Source of the DNA: CAYVQU01 sp964453155
GTDB taxonomy: Bacteria > Chloroflexota > Anaerolineae > Anaerolineales > UBA11858
Assembly (NCBI GenBank): GCA_964453155.1
Contig: CAYVQU010000134.1
Coordinates: 1-14,910 of the forward strand
Length of the DNA stretch: 14,910 bases
Reading direction: 5' to 3'
Shown: in pieces, positions 1 to 6,725 of the stretch
How positions within the stretch are numbered: position 1 is the stretch's first letter
How the letters are laid out: each line of letters opens with the position of its first letter
Made by a program: the position numbers and the translations under genes
The notes under the pieces: generated by a model
What the model saw: the letters and a program-made list of their open reading frames with translations, nothing else
Databases searched by the model: none
What the model was told of the DNA's origin: nothing

Positions 1-33
1 CTGCTAACCGCTATCCGCTAACTGCTAACCGCT
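1..33. repeat. Degenerate CTAAC-type short repeats
   Basis: The 12-bp string CTGCTAACCGCT occurs at 1-12 and again exactly at 22-33, with a degenerate copy (GCTATCCGCTAAC) between them. No reading frame or promoter is evident. It resembles low-complexity dispersed repeats found between genes, and is cut by the window edge, so its full extent is unknown. Confidence 0.6.
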
Positions 34-78
34 TTCTAAGCCAGATACTTGTATGTTATTCAATACCTCGAGCAAGGT

Positions 79-113
79 ACAACGCGCCCCTCCAGCGCGT
101 TGTTTTCATTTTT
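79..113 (+). terminator. Terminator-like hairpin in the rdhA leader
   Basis: CAACGCG (80-86) pairs perfectly with CGCGTTG (96-102), extended by A79-T103, around a 9-nt loop, and is followed by the T-rich run TTTTCATTTTT (103-113). It ends only about 20 nt before the rdhA start codon. It may end an upstream transcript, or act as an attenuator in the rdhA leader. I see no confident promoter between it and rdhA, so the second reading is possible but unproven. Confidence 0.6.
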
Positions 114-133
114 ATGTTCGAAAGGAGAAGCAC

Positions 134-1684
134 ATGACTGCAGAAGTCAAACAAGGGATGTCCCGCCGTGATTTTCTAAAAATTGCCGGGCTCGCAGGTG
201 TTGCCGTTCAGGCTGGGGGGTTAATTGCCGGCGGTACTGCGGCTGGCGCGGATAAAGAATCATATACTGGATGGGAATCATTTAATCCATCAGTTCAGTT
301 CTTTAACCGCGAACCATTCCGGATTCCCAGCCCGGCCCATAAGCCTAAGGGTGAAGTGCGGCAGCCCAGCCACATTACAGACTATGTCTTTGGACGGGTA
401 GCCATGTTGCAAAAAGCAATGGCGGATACCCCGGATTGGACGATAGAGAATCCCGTTGCTGACCTTCCACTTCCGCCACCGGTTATTGGTTTTTATGAGC
501 AATACCCTGAGCGCCTGGCCTGGGATTATAAGACTTTCTCTGAGACCATCCCCAACCATGATGTGGATTACGAAACCTATGGAAGCTACTTCCTTCTCGC
601 TGAGCTTTATTCCAACGGTTTCCGCGCTCACGGCAACATAATGCATGGACCCTCAACCCCGCCAGAACATTCCGACTTTCATTATATGGGCAGGGGGGGG
701 AAAGAAACACCAATTCCGGAAGAACCAATCCGCTTCAAAAGCCCTGAACTGGCAACAGAATTGATCAAAGAGTTTGCCCACCGCTATGGCGCCACCCATG
801 TTGGTATCACCAAACCGAAAATCGATTTCTTCTATGGTGATGGTTGGTATGGCACTGAAAAAGGCTACGACCACACTAAATTGCCTGAACATTGGAAGTA
901 CGCCATTGTTATCGGTGTCCCGATGGAATGGGACCAGATTGTGGCCAGCCCGCAGTTCACTGCCAGTATGGATGGCTATGACCGAGTCACAACTGCTGCG
1001 CTCCGCCTCGAGGGTTCGCTCAAGCAGATGGGGTACGCGGCCCGAGTCAATGCGCCGATGACCAGTTACGATTGTCTAACACCTCCGCATGCCATTGAAG
1101 CAGGTATCGGTGAGGTTGGACGCCCCGGTTTCTGTATTACCCCTGAAACTGGCGGTAATAGCCGGATGGCAGTGATCGTCACCAACTTGGAGTTGGTACC
1201 AGATAAGCCAATTGATTTTGGTGTTGAAGAATTTTGCAATAAATGCAAGATCTGCGCAGAGCAGTGTCCGTCCGGTGCAATTTCAATGGCCGACAGCCCA
1301 GCGGAACAAGAGTGGGGTACTGGCCCCGTTTTACGCGGCTATGAGCACTGGTACATCAATAACGGCGCCTGCTATAACTATTGGCGCGAATCAATGGGCA
1401 ACCTCGGCTGCCGCCACTGTGTGGGTGTTTGCCCCTATACCCGCAAGGATAACTGGCTGCACAATGTGGCCCGTGAAGTTGATCCGCGTGATCCAACTGG
1501 AGCTGTAGCTTCGGGATTGTTATGGATGCAGAAGAATTTCTTCGACTACCCAGAAGATGCAATTGTGTATAAACGCCCGGCTGAAGGTGGTCACTTTGCT
1601 GTATACGGTCCTGAGCCGTACTTTATGGATGCCGAGAAATTCCTCGATATTCCGATCACCAACCCATCTGAAGGAGTAAAATAA
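134..1684 (+). CDS. rdhA: Reductive dehalogenase catalytic subunit, TAT-exported
   Basis: This is a corrinoid- and iron-sulfur-dependent reductive dehalogenase of 516 aa, the terminal reductase of organohalide respiration, acting outside the cytoplasmic membrane. The start at 134 is chosen because GGAG lies at 124-127, 6 nt upstream, and because it puts a twin-arginine motif (SRRDFLK, residues 10-16) at the N-terminus; an upstream in-frame ATG at 53 would bury it. Two ferredoxin-type cluster motifs are complete: C368-x2-C371-x2-C374-x3-C378-P, and C413-x12-C426-x2-C429-x3-C433-P. The segment GEVGRPGFCITPE and the following VPDKPIDFGVEEF just before the first cluster are typical of the RdhA family. 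By eye, Y282, N306 and R344 are candidates for the PceA-type Tyr/Asn/Arg active site. The substrate cannot be read from the sequence. The export signal and adjoining rdhB argue against the related cytoplasmic QueG or catabolic types. One base separates it from rdhB, so the two are surely cotranscribed. Confidence 0.95.
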   Translation: MTAEVKQGMSRRDFLKIAGLAGVAVQAGGLIAGGTAAGADKESYTGWESFNPSVQFFNREPFRIPSPAHKPKGEVRQPSHITDYVFGRVAMLQKAMADTPDWTIENPVADLPLPPPVIGFYEQYPERLAWDYKTFSETIPNHDVDYETYGSYFLLAELYSNGFRAHGNIMHGPSTPPEHSDFHYMGRGGKETPIPEEPIRFKSPELATELIKEFAHRYGATHVGITKPKIDFFYGDGWYGTEKGYDHTKLPEHWKYAIVIGVPMEWDQIVASPQFTASMDGYDRVTTAALRLEGSLKQMGYAARVNAPMTSYDCLTPPHAIEAGIGEVGRPGFCITPETGGNSRMAVIVTNLELVPDKPIDFGVEEFCNKCKICAEQCPSGAISMADSPAEQEWGTGPVLRGYEHWYINNGACYNYWRESMGNLGCRHCVGVCPYTRKDNWLHNVAREVDPRDPTGAVASGLLWMQKNFFDYPEDAIVYKRPAEGGHFAVYGPEPYFMDAEKFLDIPITNPSEGVK

Positions 1685-1685
1685 C

Positions 1686-1979
1686 ATGTTTTTCAATGGA
1701 TCTTTCTTCTGGTTTCTAAACGGCATCATCTTTGTGGTGATTGTCTTTGGACTCAAAGCCTTTGCCGAAGATAAGGGCTGGGTTATGTCCTGGTGGAAAT
1801 GGCTATTGACCGGAATCTGGTACCTGATCTTTTGCACTGGCTTCTATGCCTGGGGTACTCTAATCGGTGAAAATTTCGCCAGCGCCGGGTTCAAGTTTTT
1901 CCTGTTCAACACCGTCGTCAGCCTGATCTTGGGCGTAGGTTTGTGGCGGATTCTAGCCGCAAAACCTAAATCAGCCTGA
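1686..1979 (+). CDS. rdhB: Reductive dehalogenase membrane anchor
   Basis: This 97-aa integral membrane protein is the presumed anchor that holds exported RdhA on the outer face of the membrane. Three hydrophobic helices are visible at about residues 7-24, 39-58 and 72-89. A WWKW motif (36-39) precedes helix 2 and a GEN motif followed by AG (61-68) precedes helix 3; both are family hallmarks of RdhB/PceB, whose usual length is about 75-105 aa. AAGGAG (1671-1676) lies 9 nt before the ATG, inside the end of rdhA, so translation of the pair is coupled. A strong terminator follows, making rdhAB a self-contained transcript end. Identification rests on topology, motifs and position after rdhA. Confidence 0.93.
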   Translation: MFFNGSFFWFLNGIIFVVIVFGLKAFAEDKGWVMSWWKWLLTGIWYLIFCTGFYAWGTLIGENFASAGFKFFLFNTVVSLILGVGLWRILAAKPKSA

Positions 1980-2003
1980 TTTTAGAGTTCTACAAGCTTA
2001 ATT

Positions 2004-2040
2004 AGAGGAAAGGATGATTCCTTTCCTCTTCTTTCTTTTT
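2004..2040 (+). terminator. Intrinsic terminator after rdhAB
   Basis: AGAGGAAAGG (2004-2013) pairs perfectly with CCTTTCCTCT (2020-2029) over 10 bp with a 6-nt loop, followed by a T-rich tail (TCTTCTTTCTTTTT region, to 2040). It lies 25 nt after the rdhB stop codon and separates rdhAB from the next gene. Confidence 0.9.
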
Positions 2041-2059
2041 AGGTAGTAAAATTTAGCGG

Positions 2060-2512
2060 ATGAATACCGATTTAGAAGTAACCTTAGAAATTCTAATACC
2101 GGCTCCTAAGACTCAGGTTTGGCACTTCTTTATGAATGCCGAGAAAATGAAAACCTGGCTGGGTGCCGACGAATTCGTGATCGATATGACGGATGGTGGG
2201 AAGATTGAAATCCCATTATCCTTTGGAGATCAAGAATATCTCATTATTGGTGAATTTTCCATCCTATTATTCGAAGAGCGCTATGCATTTGTTTGGCGCG
2301 AACAAGATCAATTTGGTGATGAATGGTTCAACTGTACAACGGTGATTTTTGATATAGAAGAAAAAGATGGTAGTACGCTAGTCAGATTCGAACATAATGG
2401 GTTCAAATACTTACCCGCTGAAACCCGAGATGGCATTTATCAACGGTATCTCGAATTCTGGGGGAAAAGTGGTATATTCAAGCGTTTGAACGCTCTGATT
2501 CTGGCGGAATAG
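2060..2512 (+). CDS. SRPBCC (AHSA1/START-like) domain protein
   Basis: This predicted 150-aa cytoplasmic protein has no signal peptide or membrane segment. Its pattern fits the SRPBCC/AHSA1 fold: an N-terminal strand with IPAPKTQVWHFF, a helix ending in MKTWLG near residue 36, alternating strands (EIPLSFGDQEYLI, ERYAFVWREQD, TTVIFDIEEKDGSTLVRFEHNG), and a long C-terminal helix starting near ETRDGIYQRYLEFWG. Members bind hydrophobic ligands or assist Hsp90, but no specific function can be assigned here. The start at 2060 has only a weak AGG about 15 nt upstream. It sits just after the rdhAB terminator and 30 nt before the TPR gene, with which it is probably cotranscribed. A role in dehalogenation is not supported by its sequence. 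Confidence 0.75.
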   Translation: MNTDLEVTLEILIPAPKTQVWHFFMNAEKMKTWLGADEFVIDMTDGGKIEIPLSFGDQEYLIIGEFSILLFEERYAFVWREQDQFGDEWFNCTTVIFDIEEKDGSTLVRFEHNGFKYLPAETRDGIYQRYLEFWGKSGIFKRLNALILAE

Positions 2513-2542
2513 AAAAATTACACGCATCCAGGAGATTATTCA

Positions 2543-3883
2543 GTGCCAAAAACTAGAAAACAACAAAACACCCAAAATATTCGAATTTGTCGAGCTGAGT
2601 TCGAGACTGCGCAGCAAACCGGGACTCAACAACAAATTGCAACTGCGGCCGCCAGTTTGGGGTTAGCCCTTTTTCAAGCCTATAAAACGAGTGAGGGCCA
2701 AAAATATTTTAACCAGACAATCAGAATTACCAAGACGTTAGCTGACCTTAAGCTGAAAGTACATTGTTTGGGGAAGATGGCGTTAGCCTATCAATTTGTA
2801 GGTCGTTATCCCGATGCGTTTAAAATTGCTGAAGAAATCTTCGAGTTGGCAATCGAGCATGATGATATCGGGCTGCAATTTGATGCTTATGCCAGTATGG
2901 GGCAAATATTGTTAGAATCGGGCGAACCCGTGATTGCGTTAGAGAAATTTCAAGCCGCCCAGGAAATTTCTGATAACTTGGATGACCCGCGCAGAGCGAT
3001 GAACATCCGCAGCGCTATGGGGAATCATGCCTTAAATGTCGGTGCTCCTGAGCGCGCCTTTGCATATTTCGAAGATGCTATGGCCCTAGCCATTTCACTC
3101 GGTGATAAGAAAACGGAAATTGGGTTATTAGGTAATATCGGCACGATTTTATCTTGGAATGATAAACATCACGAGGCAATTCAGGCTTTTGAAAATGTTC
3201 TCACTCATGTTCGGTCAGAAGATAATAAAATTGTCGAAAGTCAGACCCTTCGGCATATCATCAATTCTCACTTGCAACTAGGCGAATTACAGAAAGTAAT
3301 TCAGTATGGCAGCGAAGGGTTAGGATTGCAAGAATGGATTGATGTGCAAACCACGATCTTCTTTTATGAGAAGATTATCGCTGCCCACTATCAAATGAAA
3401 CAAAATGACGCGGCCGAAGCAGTTACTCTTAAGGCCATTGCGTATGCTGATAAGAGTGGTGAGAAGACCAAACAGTTGGACTTTATGTTGAGTTTAGGCG
3501 AATCCTATCTGCTGGCCAATAATTTTGAACAAGCCCTGGATATCTATCAACAAGCGTTAGAAATTGCCCAAAGAGTCCAGAAAATGGTGGATTATTCATA
3601 TCTTATCGGCCGGATTGGAATTATCCATGCTGAATTAGGTCAATTGGATAAAGCTATTCAACACCATCAACAGGCCATTATCCACGCCCAAAAACATAAA
3701 ATCGTGGAGTTGGAGGCTGAACAAGCGGTCATGATTGCCATGGCTTACTTCGACAAAAACGAACCGACCAAAGCCAAAGCCTATTGCCAACGCGGTATCG
3801 AAATTTATGCGAATGCCAACCTGGACGAAGAAGCCCAAAATGCCCGGCAGCTTTTGGCGGAAATTAATGAAAGTTTAGTCTGA
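2543..3883 (+). CDS. Tetratricopeptide (TPR) repeat protein
   Basis: This 446-aa protein is built almost entirely of TPR-like helical hairpins of about 40 residues, roughly ten of them from residue 30 to the C-terminus. Examples are ALAYQFVGRYPDAFKIAEE, SMGQILLESGEPVIALEKF, SLGESYLLANNFEQALDIY and RIGIIHAELGQLDKAIQHH. The 40-residue spacing resembles the TPR_12 type found in signalling and scaffold proteins. I see no enzymatic domain, signal peptide or membrane helix, so it is probably a cytoplasmic protein-protein interaction platform. The GTG start at 2543 is chosen because GGAG (2531-2534) sits 8 nt upstream. It follows the SRPBCC gene by 30 nt. Its composition looks more AT-rich than the flanking rdh and cob genes, and a palindromic element follows its stop codon. 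Partner and role are unknown. Confidence 0.85.
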   Translation: MPKTRKQQNTQNIRICRAEFETAQQTGTQQQIATAAASLGLALFQAYKTSEGQKYFNQTIRITKTLADLKLKVHCLGKMALAYQFVGRYPDAFKIAEEIFELAIEHDDIGLQFDAYASMGQILLESGEPVIALEKFQAAQEISDNLDDPRRAMNIRSAMGNHALNVGAPERAFAYFEDAMALAISLGDKKTEIGLLGNIGTILSWNDKHHEAIQAFENVLTHVRSEDNKIVESQTLRHIINSHLQLGELQKVIQYGSEGLGLQEWIDVQTTIFFYEKIIAAHYQMKQNDAAEAVTLKAIAYADKSGEKTKQLDFMLSLGESYLLANNFEQALDIYQQALEIAQRVQKMVDYSYLIGRIGIIHAELGQLDKAIQHHQQAIIHAQKHKIVELEAEQAVMIAMAYFDKNEPTKAKAYCQRGIEIYANANLDEEAQNARQLLAEINESLV

Positions 3884-3893
3884 AAAATATTAC

Positions 3894-3939
3894 GCCAAGA
3901 CGCTAAGTCGCAAAGGGTTTAATAGCTTGGCGCTTTGGC
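3894..3939. repeat. Imperfect palindromic element before rdhC
   Basis: GCCAAGACGCTAAG (3894-3907) and CTTGGCGCTTTGGC (3926-3939) are imperfect inverted copies (11 of 14 positions complementary). The element lies in the TPR-rdhC spacer and overlaps a possible upstream TTG start of rdhC (3927), which makes that start unlikely. It looks like a dispersed non-coding repeat. Confidence 0.6.
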
Positions 3940-3965
3940 ATGCGAAAAAAGTACGGAGTACGAAA

Positions 3966-5180
3966 TTGAGTACGAAAAATACTGGTATTTCAAAGGTAGT
4001 TTTACGCCGTCGTAGGGAGCGGATTTTCGCGGTGATCTCGTTAGTGGTGATTGTCGTGGCCTGGATCATTGGGGGGTTGCGAACGGCCTCGAATGTCTGG
4101 CCCGCGATTGAGGCGGCCCTGCCCAGCGCCAATCACTTTGAACATATCAACCCGGTCTTGTTTGTTGGTTATACCGATGAATCCAATACCGATTTGCAGG
4201 GTTATGTCGCCATCAGCCAAGCTAAAGGCTATGGTGGTCCATTGACTCTGGCAGTTGCCGTTGATTCCGAGGGTACAGTCCTTGGGATGGCAATAGCTGA
4301 TCACAAAGAGACACCCTCCTGGGTCAAAAAAGTGATGGCTGCCAGGTTTATGGAAACCCTGATGACTAAACCCTACACTGATCCCTTTCAATTGGGCCAG
4401 GATGTGGATGGAGTCACCGGAGCAACTTATACGACTCGGGCAATGGCTGAAGCCACACTCAAGGGGAGTCAGGCGGTGGCCGCTTTTTTAGGATTCCCGG
4501 TAGAGCAACCTGCGCCACCCAAAATCATGTTTGGCATCCCCGAAATCACCCTCATTGTCCTATATGCAGCCGGGTACTTGAGCCAACAGAAGAAATTTCA
4601 ATATAAAAAACAACTCCGCTGGGTGACCTTGCTCATCGGGATGATCGTTCTGGGCTTCATTTACAATAAGCCTTTGACTCTCTCGATGTTCAATCAGGCT
4701 TTGTTGGGCTTTTGGCCCCAATGGCAGACCAATTTGTATTGGTTTTTATTGATCGGTGGAATTCTATTTGTCTTCACCGTCGATAACAAAAACCCTTACT
4801 GTGAGTTTTTCTGCCCATTTGGGGCGGCCCAGGAATGTATGGGCGTGATTGGCGGGGCCAAAAATCGTTCCCCTGGCCGCAAAGCGCGCGAGTTCTTTAA
4901 ATGGGTGCATCGAGTTTTGCTTTGGGTGGCGATCATCATTGCCCTGGTTTTTCGTAATCCGGGCATCTCAAGCTACGAAATTTTTGGAACTTTATTCAAA
5001 CTAGTCGGCAACAACCTCCAATTTATTCTTTTGGGGCTGGTGCTTATTGTGTCATTATTTGTGAAACGGCCCTGGTGTAATTATCTCTGTCCCCTGCACC
5101 CGGTAGAAGAATTTATTCGTGTTATCCGTAGATGGATCAAAGAATTATGGACCAACCGCAAAACAAAAGCAAACGCCTGA
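3966..5180 (+). CDS. rdhC: RdhC/PceC-like membrane flavoprotein (NosR family)
   Basis: This 404-aa membrane protein has the PceC/RdhC layout: one N-terminal helix (about 20-38), an extracytoplasmic FMN-binding domain, then about five helices. The FMN domain contains DGVTGATYT, in which T154 is the expected covalent attachment site for FMN. Two CX3CP motifs follow, C279-x3-C283-P (with a further C291) and C371-x3-C375-P, of the kind proposed to bind iron-sulfur clusters on the inner side. Homologues are proposed to pass electrons from the quinol pool toward RdhA, though a maturation role has also been suggested. The TTG at 3966 is preferred as the start because GGAG (3955-3958) lies 7 nt upstream; another TTG at 3927 falls inside a repeat and has no clear ribosome site. 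The 404-aa length fits the family. NosR/RnfG-like relatives are the alternative, but the rdhAB and apbE context supports RdhC. Confidence 0.88.
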   Translation: MSTKNTGISKVVLRRRRERIFAVISLVVIVVAWIIGGLRTASNVWPAIEAALPSANHFEHINPVLFVGYTDESNTDLQGYVAISQAKGYGGPLTLAVAVDSEGTVLGMAIADHKETPSWVKKVMAARFMETLMTKPYTDPFQLGQDVDGVTGATYTTRAMAEATLKGSQAVAAFLGFPVEQPAPPKIMFGIPEITLIVLYAAGYLSQQKKFQYKKQLRWVTLLIGMIVLGFIYNKPLTLSMFNQALLGFWPQWQTNLYWFLLIGGILFVFTVDNKNPYCEFFCPFGAAQECMGVIGGAKNRSPGRKAREFFKWVHRVLLWVAIIIALVFRNPGISSYEIFGTLFKLVGNNLQFILLGLVLIVSLFVKRPWCNYLCPLHPVEEFIRVIRRWIKELWTNRKTKANA

Positions 5181-5383
5181 TCGAAATCGTTCTGGTCATT
5201 TTTATTCTGATCGGATTTGGGCTGATCATGACCGATCTGGTCTCGAATGTTGTTTACGAGGTCAACTCCGCTAATCAGATGGAAGCCGCTGTTCAGGAGG
5301 TCACCCCGACTCCCAAACCAACGCTGACCTTGGAAGAACGCGAAGAAATGTTCAACCGGCCGGTAAATGAGGCGGGTAACTGA
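5132..5383 (+). CDS. Small single-helix membrane protein, unknown
   Basis: This 83-aa protein is not recognised. A short polar N-terminus is followed by one strong hydrophobic helix (about residues 16-33, LIEIVLVIFILIGFGLIM), then a polar tail with a TPTPKPT linker and an acidic end (LEEREEMF). The tail is probably extracytoplasmic. It overlaps the 3' end of rdhC by 49 nt; a second in-frame ATG at 5147 is an equally possible start, and neither has a good ribosome site, which suggests translational coupling to rdhC. It stops 1 nt before the apbE start. The tight packing between the flavoprotein and its flavin transferase suggests a role in the same complex, but this is inference only. It could be a small subunit or an assembly factor. 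Confidence 0.7.
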   Translation: MDQRIMDQPQNKSKRLIEIVLVIFILIGFGLIMTDLVSNVVYEVNSANQMEAAVQEVTPTPKPTLTLEEREEMFNRPVNEAGN

Positions 5384-5384
5384 T

Positions 5385-6377
5385 ATGATTGAAAAATCAC
5401 TCTCTCGTCGCCAATTCATGCAAATCGTCGCCGTGGGTGGCCTCGCAGGCTTAACGGCAAAATTCAGCCTGGATTCACTCTCAAAGGAAAGCATTGTCAG
5501 TGAAACTCGGTTGCTAATGGGAACCGTTGTCAATTTGAAAGTGATCACTGCCGATCCAAAATTGGCCCAAACTGCCATTCGGGCTTGTTTGGATCGGATG
5601 GCTGGACTCGAAACGGTATTAAGTCGGTTTATTGCGGATAGTCAATTGACGCAACTCAACCGCACCGGATATTTGGTGGATGCCGACCCCGCGTTGTTGA
5701 CGGTGGTGCGTGAATCCCTGAAATTCAGCCAGCTTTCAGGGGGCGCGTTCGACATCACGGTGAAGCCGCTGGTGGACCTCTATCAGCAGACGAAATCCGA
5801 AGGGATTGGGCTACCCTCTGAAATCCAGGTGGCCGCTGCCTTGAAAAAAGTCGGCTATGACCGACTGCAGATTTCCGGCCAGGATCTCCTTTTCTCCAAT
5901 CCAGGAATGGGAATCACGGTCGATGGTATCGCCAAAGGTTACATCGTCGATCAGGGTGTCGCAGCGCTCCGGGAATACGGATTTGGCAATGTGATGGTCG
6001 AGGCGGGGGGGGATTTACTGGCTGCTGGTCAAAAATCAGCCCAGCCTTGGAAGATTGGGATCCAATCCCCACGGGAGCCTGATCAATACCTGTCGCAGAT
6101 CGATGTCAGCAACAAAGCTGTCGCCACTTCTGGCGATTACATGCAGCCTTTCACGGTTGATCTGTCCCAGCATCATATTCTCGACCCGCGGAGTGGGTAT
6201 TCGGCTCCAGAGTTGGCCAGCGCTACTGTGATCGCGCCCTCAGCTATGCAAGCCGATGCTTTGGCGACGGCGGTAATGGTCCTGGGTCCGGTTGCTGGGC
6301 AGGCGTTTATGCGCCATTTCCCCACCAGTGAAAGTATCATGGTTTCTAAAGATTTGGAAATTGTTCAAACAGCTTAA
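5385..6377 (+). CDS. apbE: FAD:protein FMN transferase, TAT-type ApbE
   Basis: This 330-aa ApbE-family enzyme transfers FMN from FAD to a threonine in exported flavoproteins, with Mg2+ as cofactor (EC 2.7.1.180). Family motifs are present in order: MGT (45-47), ETVLSRF and LNRTG, SGGAFDITVKPLV, DGIAKG (180-185), EAGGDLLAAG, ATSGDY, HHILDPRSG (H264, D267) and ADALATAVMVLG (from A290). The N-terminus has a twin-arginine motif (SRRQFMQ, 7-13) and a hydrophobic stretch but no lipobox cysteine, so TAT export rather than the usual lipoprotein route is predicted. ATG 5385 is preferred over ATG 5367 because GAGGCGGG (5369-5376) lies about 8 nt upstream. Its obvious substrate is T154 of the RdhC-like protein encoded just upstream. 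Confidence 0.95.
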   Translation: MIEKSLSRRQFMQIVAVGGLAGLTAKFSLDSLSKESIVSETRLLMGTVVNLKVITADPKLAQTAIRACLDRMAGLETVLSRFIADSQLTQLNRTGYLVDADPALLTVVRESLKFSQLSGGAFDITVKPLVDLYQQTKSEGIGLPSEIQVAAALKKVGYDRLQISGQDLLFSNPGMGITVDGIAKGYIVDQGVAALREYGFGNVMVEAGGDLLAAGQKSAQPWKIGIQSPREPDQYLSQIDVSNKAVATSGDYMQPFTVDLSQHHILDPRSGYSAPELASATVIAPSAMQADALATAVMVLGPVAGQAFMRHFPTSESIMVSKDLEIVQTA

Positions 6378-6422
6378 ATTAGCCCCAACGCAGTTGATAT
6401 CAGGAAAAAATACCCCCAAAGG

Positions 6423-6453
6423 GTGACAAATTGCTAATTCCCAAATCTATAAT
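6423..6453 (+). promoter_or_regulatory. Candidate promoter for the riboswitch-btu-cob operon
   Basis: A perfect -10 hexamer TATAAT lies at 6448-6453, preceded at a 19-bp spacing by GTGACA (6423-6428), one mismatch from TTGACA. Transcription would begin near 6460, about 35 nt before the riboswitch aptamer. The spacing is slightly long, so the -35 assignment is tentative. Confidence 0.5.
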
Positions 6454-6494
6454 CTTTTGATAAACTTGGGTGACTTTAACAACAGAATATTTTT

Positions 6495-6725
6495 GGCTGT
6501 GGATGCCTAAGCCCTCTAGGGCTACCCTCGGAAGGGTAGGCGTGCCGTTGAGTTCAACGGTATGGCGAAGTCGGTGCTGACGTTTTGAAGTCAAAGTCCG
6601 ACGCTGTCCCGCAACTGTAATGAGAGTGGAAAGTGGAAAGTGGAAAGTGGAAAGTGATGTGAACATCACTGCCAACTTCTCACCGCCCACCTCCCACTAC
6701 CAAAGCCAGGTCGACCACCACAGCC
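6495..6725 (+). promoter_or_regulatory. Cobalamin riboswitch aptamer
   Basis: This leader carries the conserved core of the cobalamin riboswitch: GGTGCTGACG (6573-6582), the near-invariant GTCCCGCAACTGTAA (6606-6620), and the B12-box-like AAGCCAGGTCGACC (6703-6716). A perfect 8-bp closing helix is visible, GGCTGTGG (6495-6502) with CCACAGCC (6718-6725). Internal hairpins include AGCCCT/AGGGCT (6510-6523), CTACCCT/AGGGTAG (6522-6539), CCGTTGA/TCAACGG (6545-6560) and GTGATG/CATCAC (6654-6669). It is oriented toward btuF and should repress the importer and downstream genes when adenosyl- or other cobalamin is plentiful. Confidence 0.93.
6626..6653. repeat. Four tandem GTGGAAA units inside the riboswitch
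   Basis: Four exact copies of the 7-mer GTGGAAA occupy 6626-6653, directly after the conserved CAACTGTAA segment, in the part of cobalamin riboswitches that tolerates length variation. Exact identity of the copies suggests slippage or recent insertion. Confidence 0.85.

Noticed and set aside
5081..5578. Minus-strand 165-codon frame across rdhC end and apbE start
   Set aside because: It is antisense to three well-supported genes and shows no recognisable domain or ribosome site.
6431..6453. TTGCTA as the -35 box for TATAAT at 6448
   Set aside because: The spacing is only 11 bp, too short for a sigma-70 promoter; GTGACA at 19 bp is the better, though imperfect, candidate.
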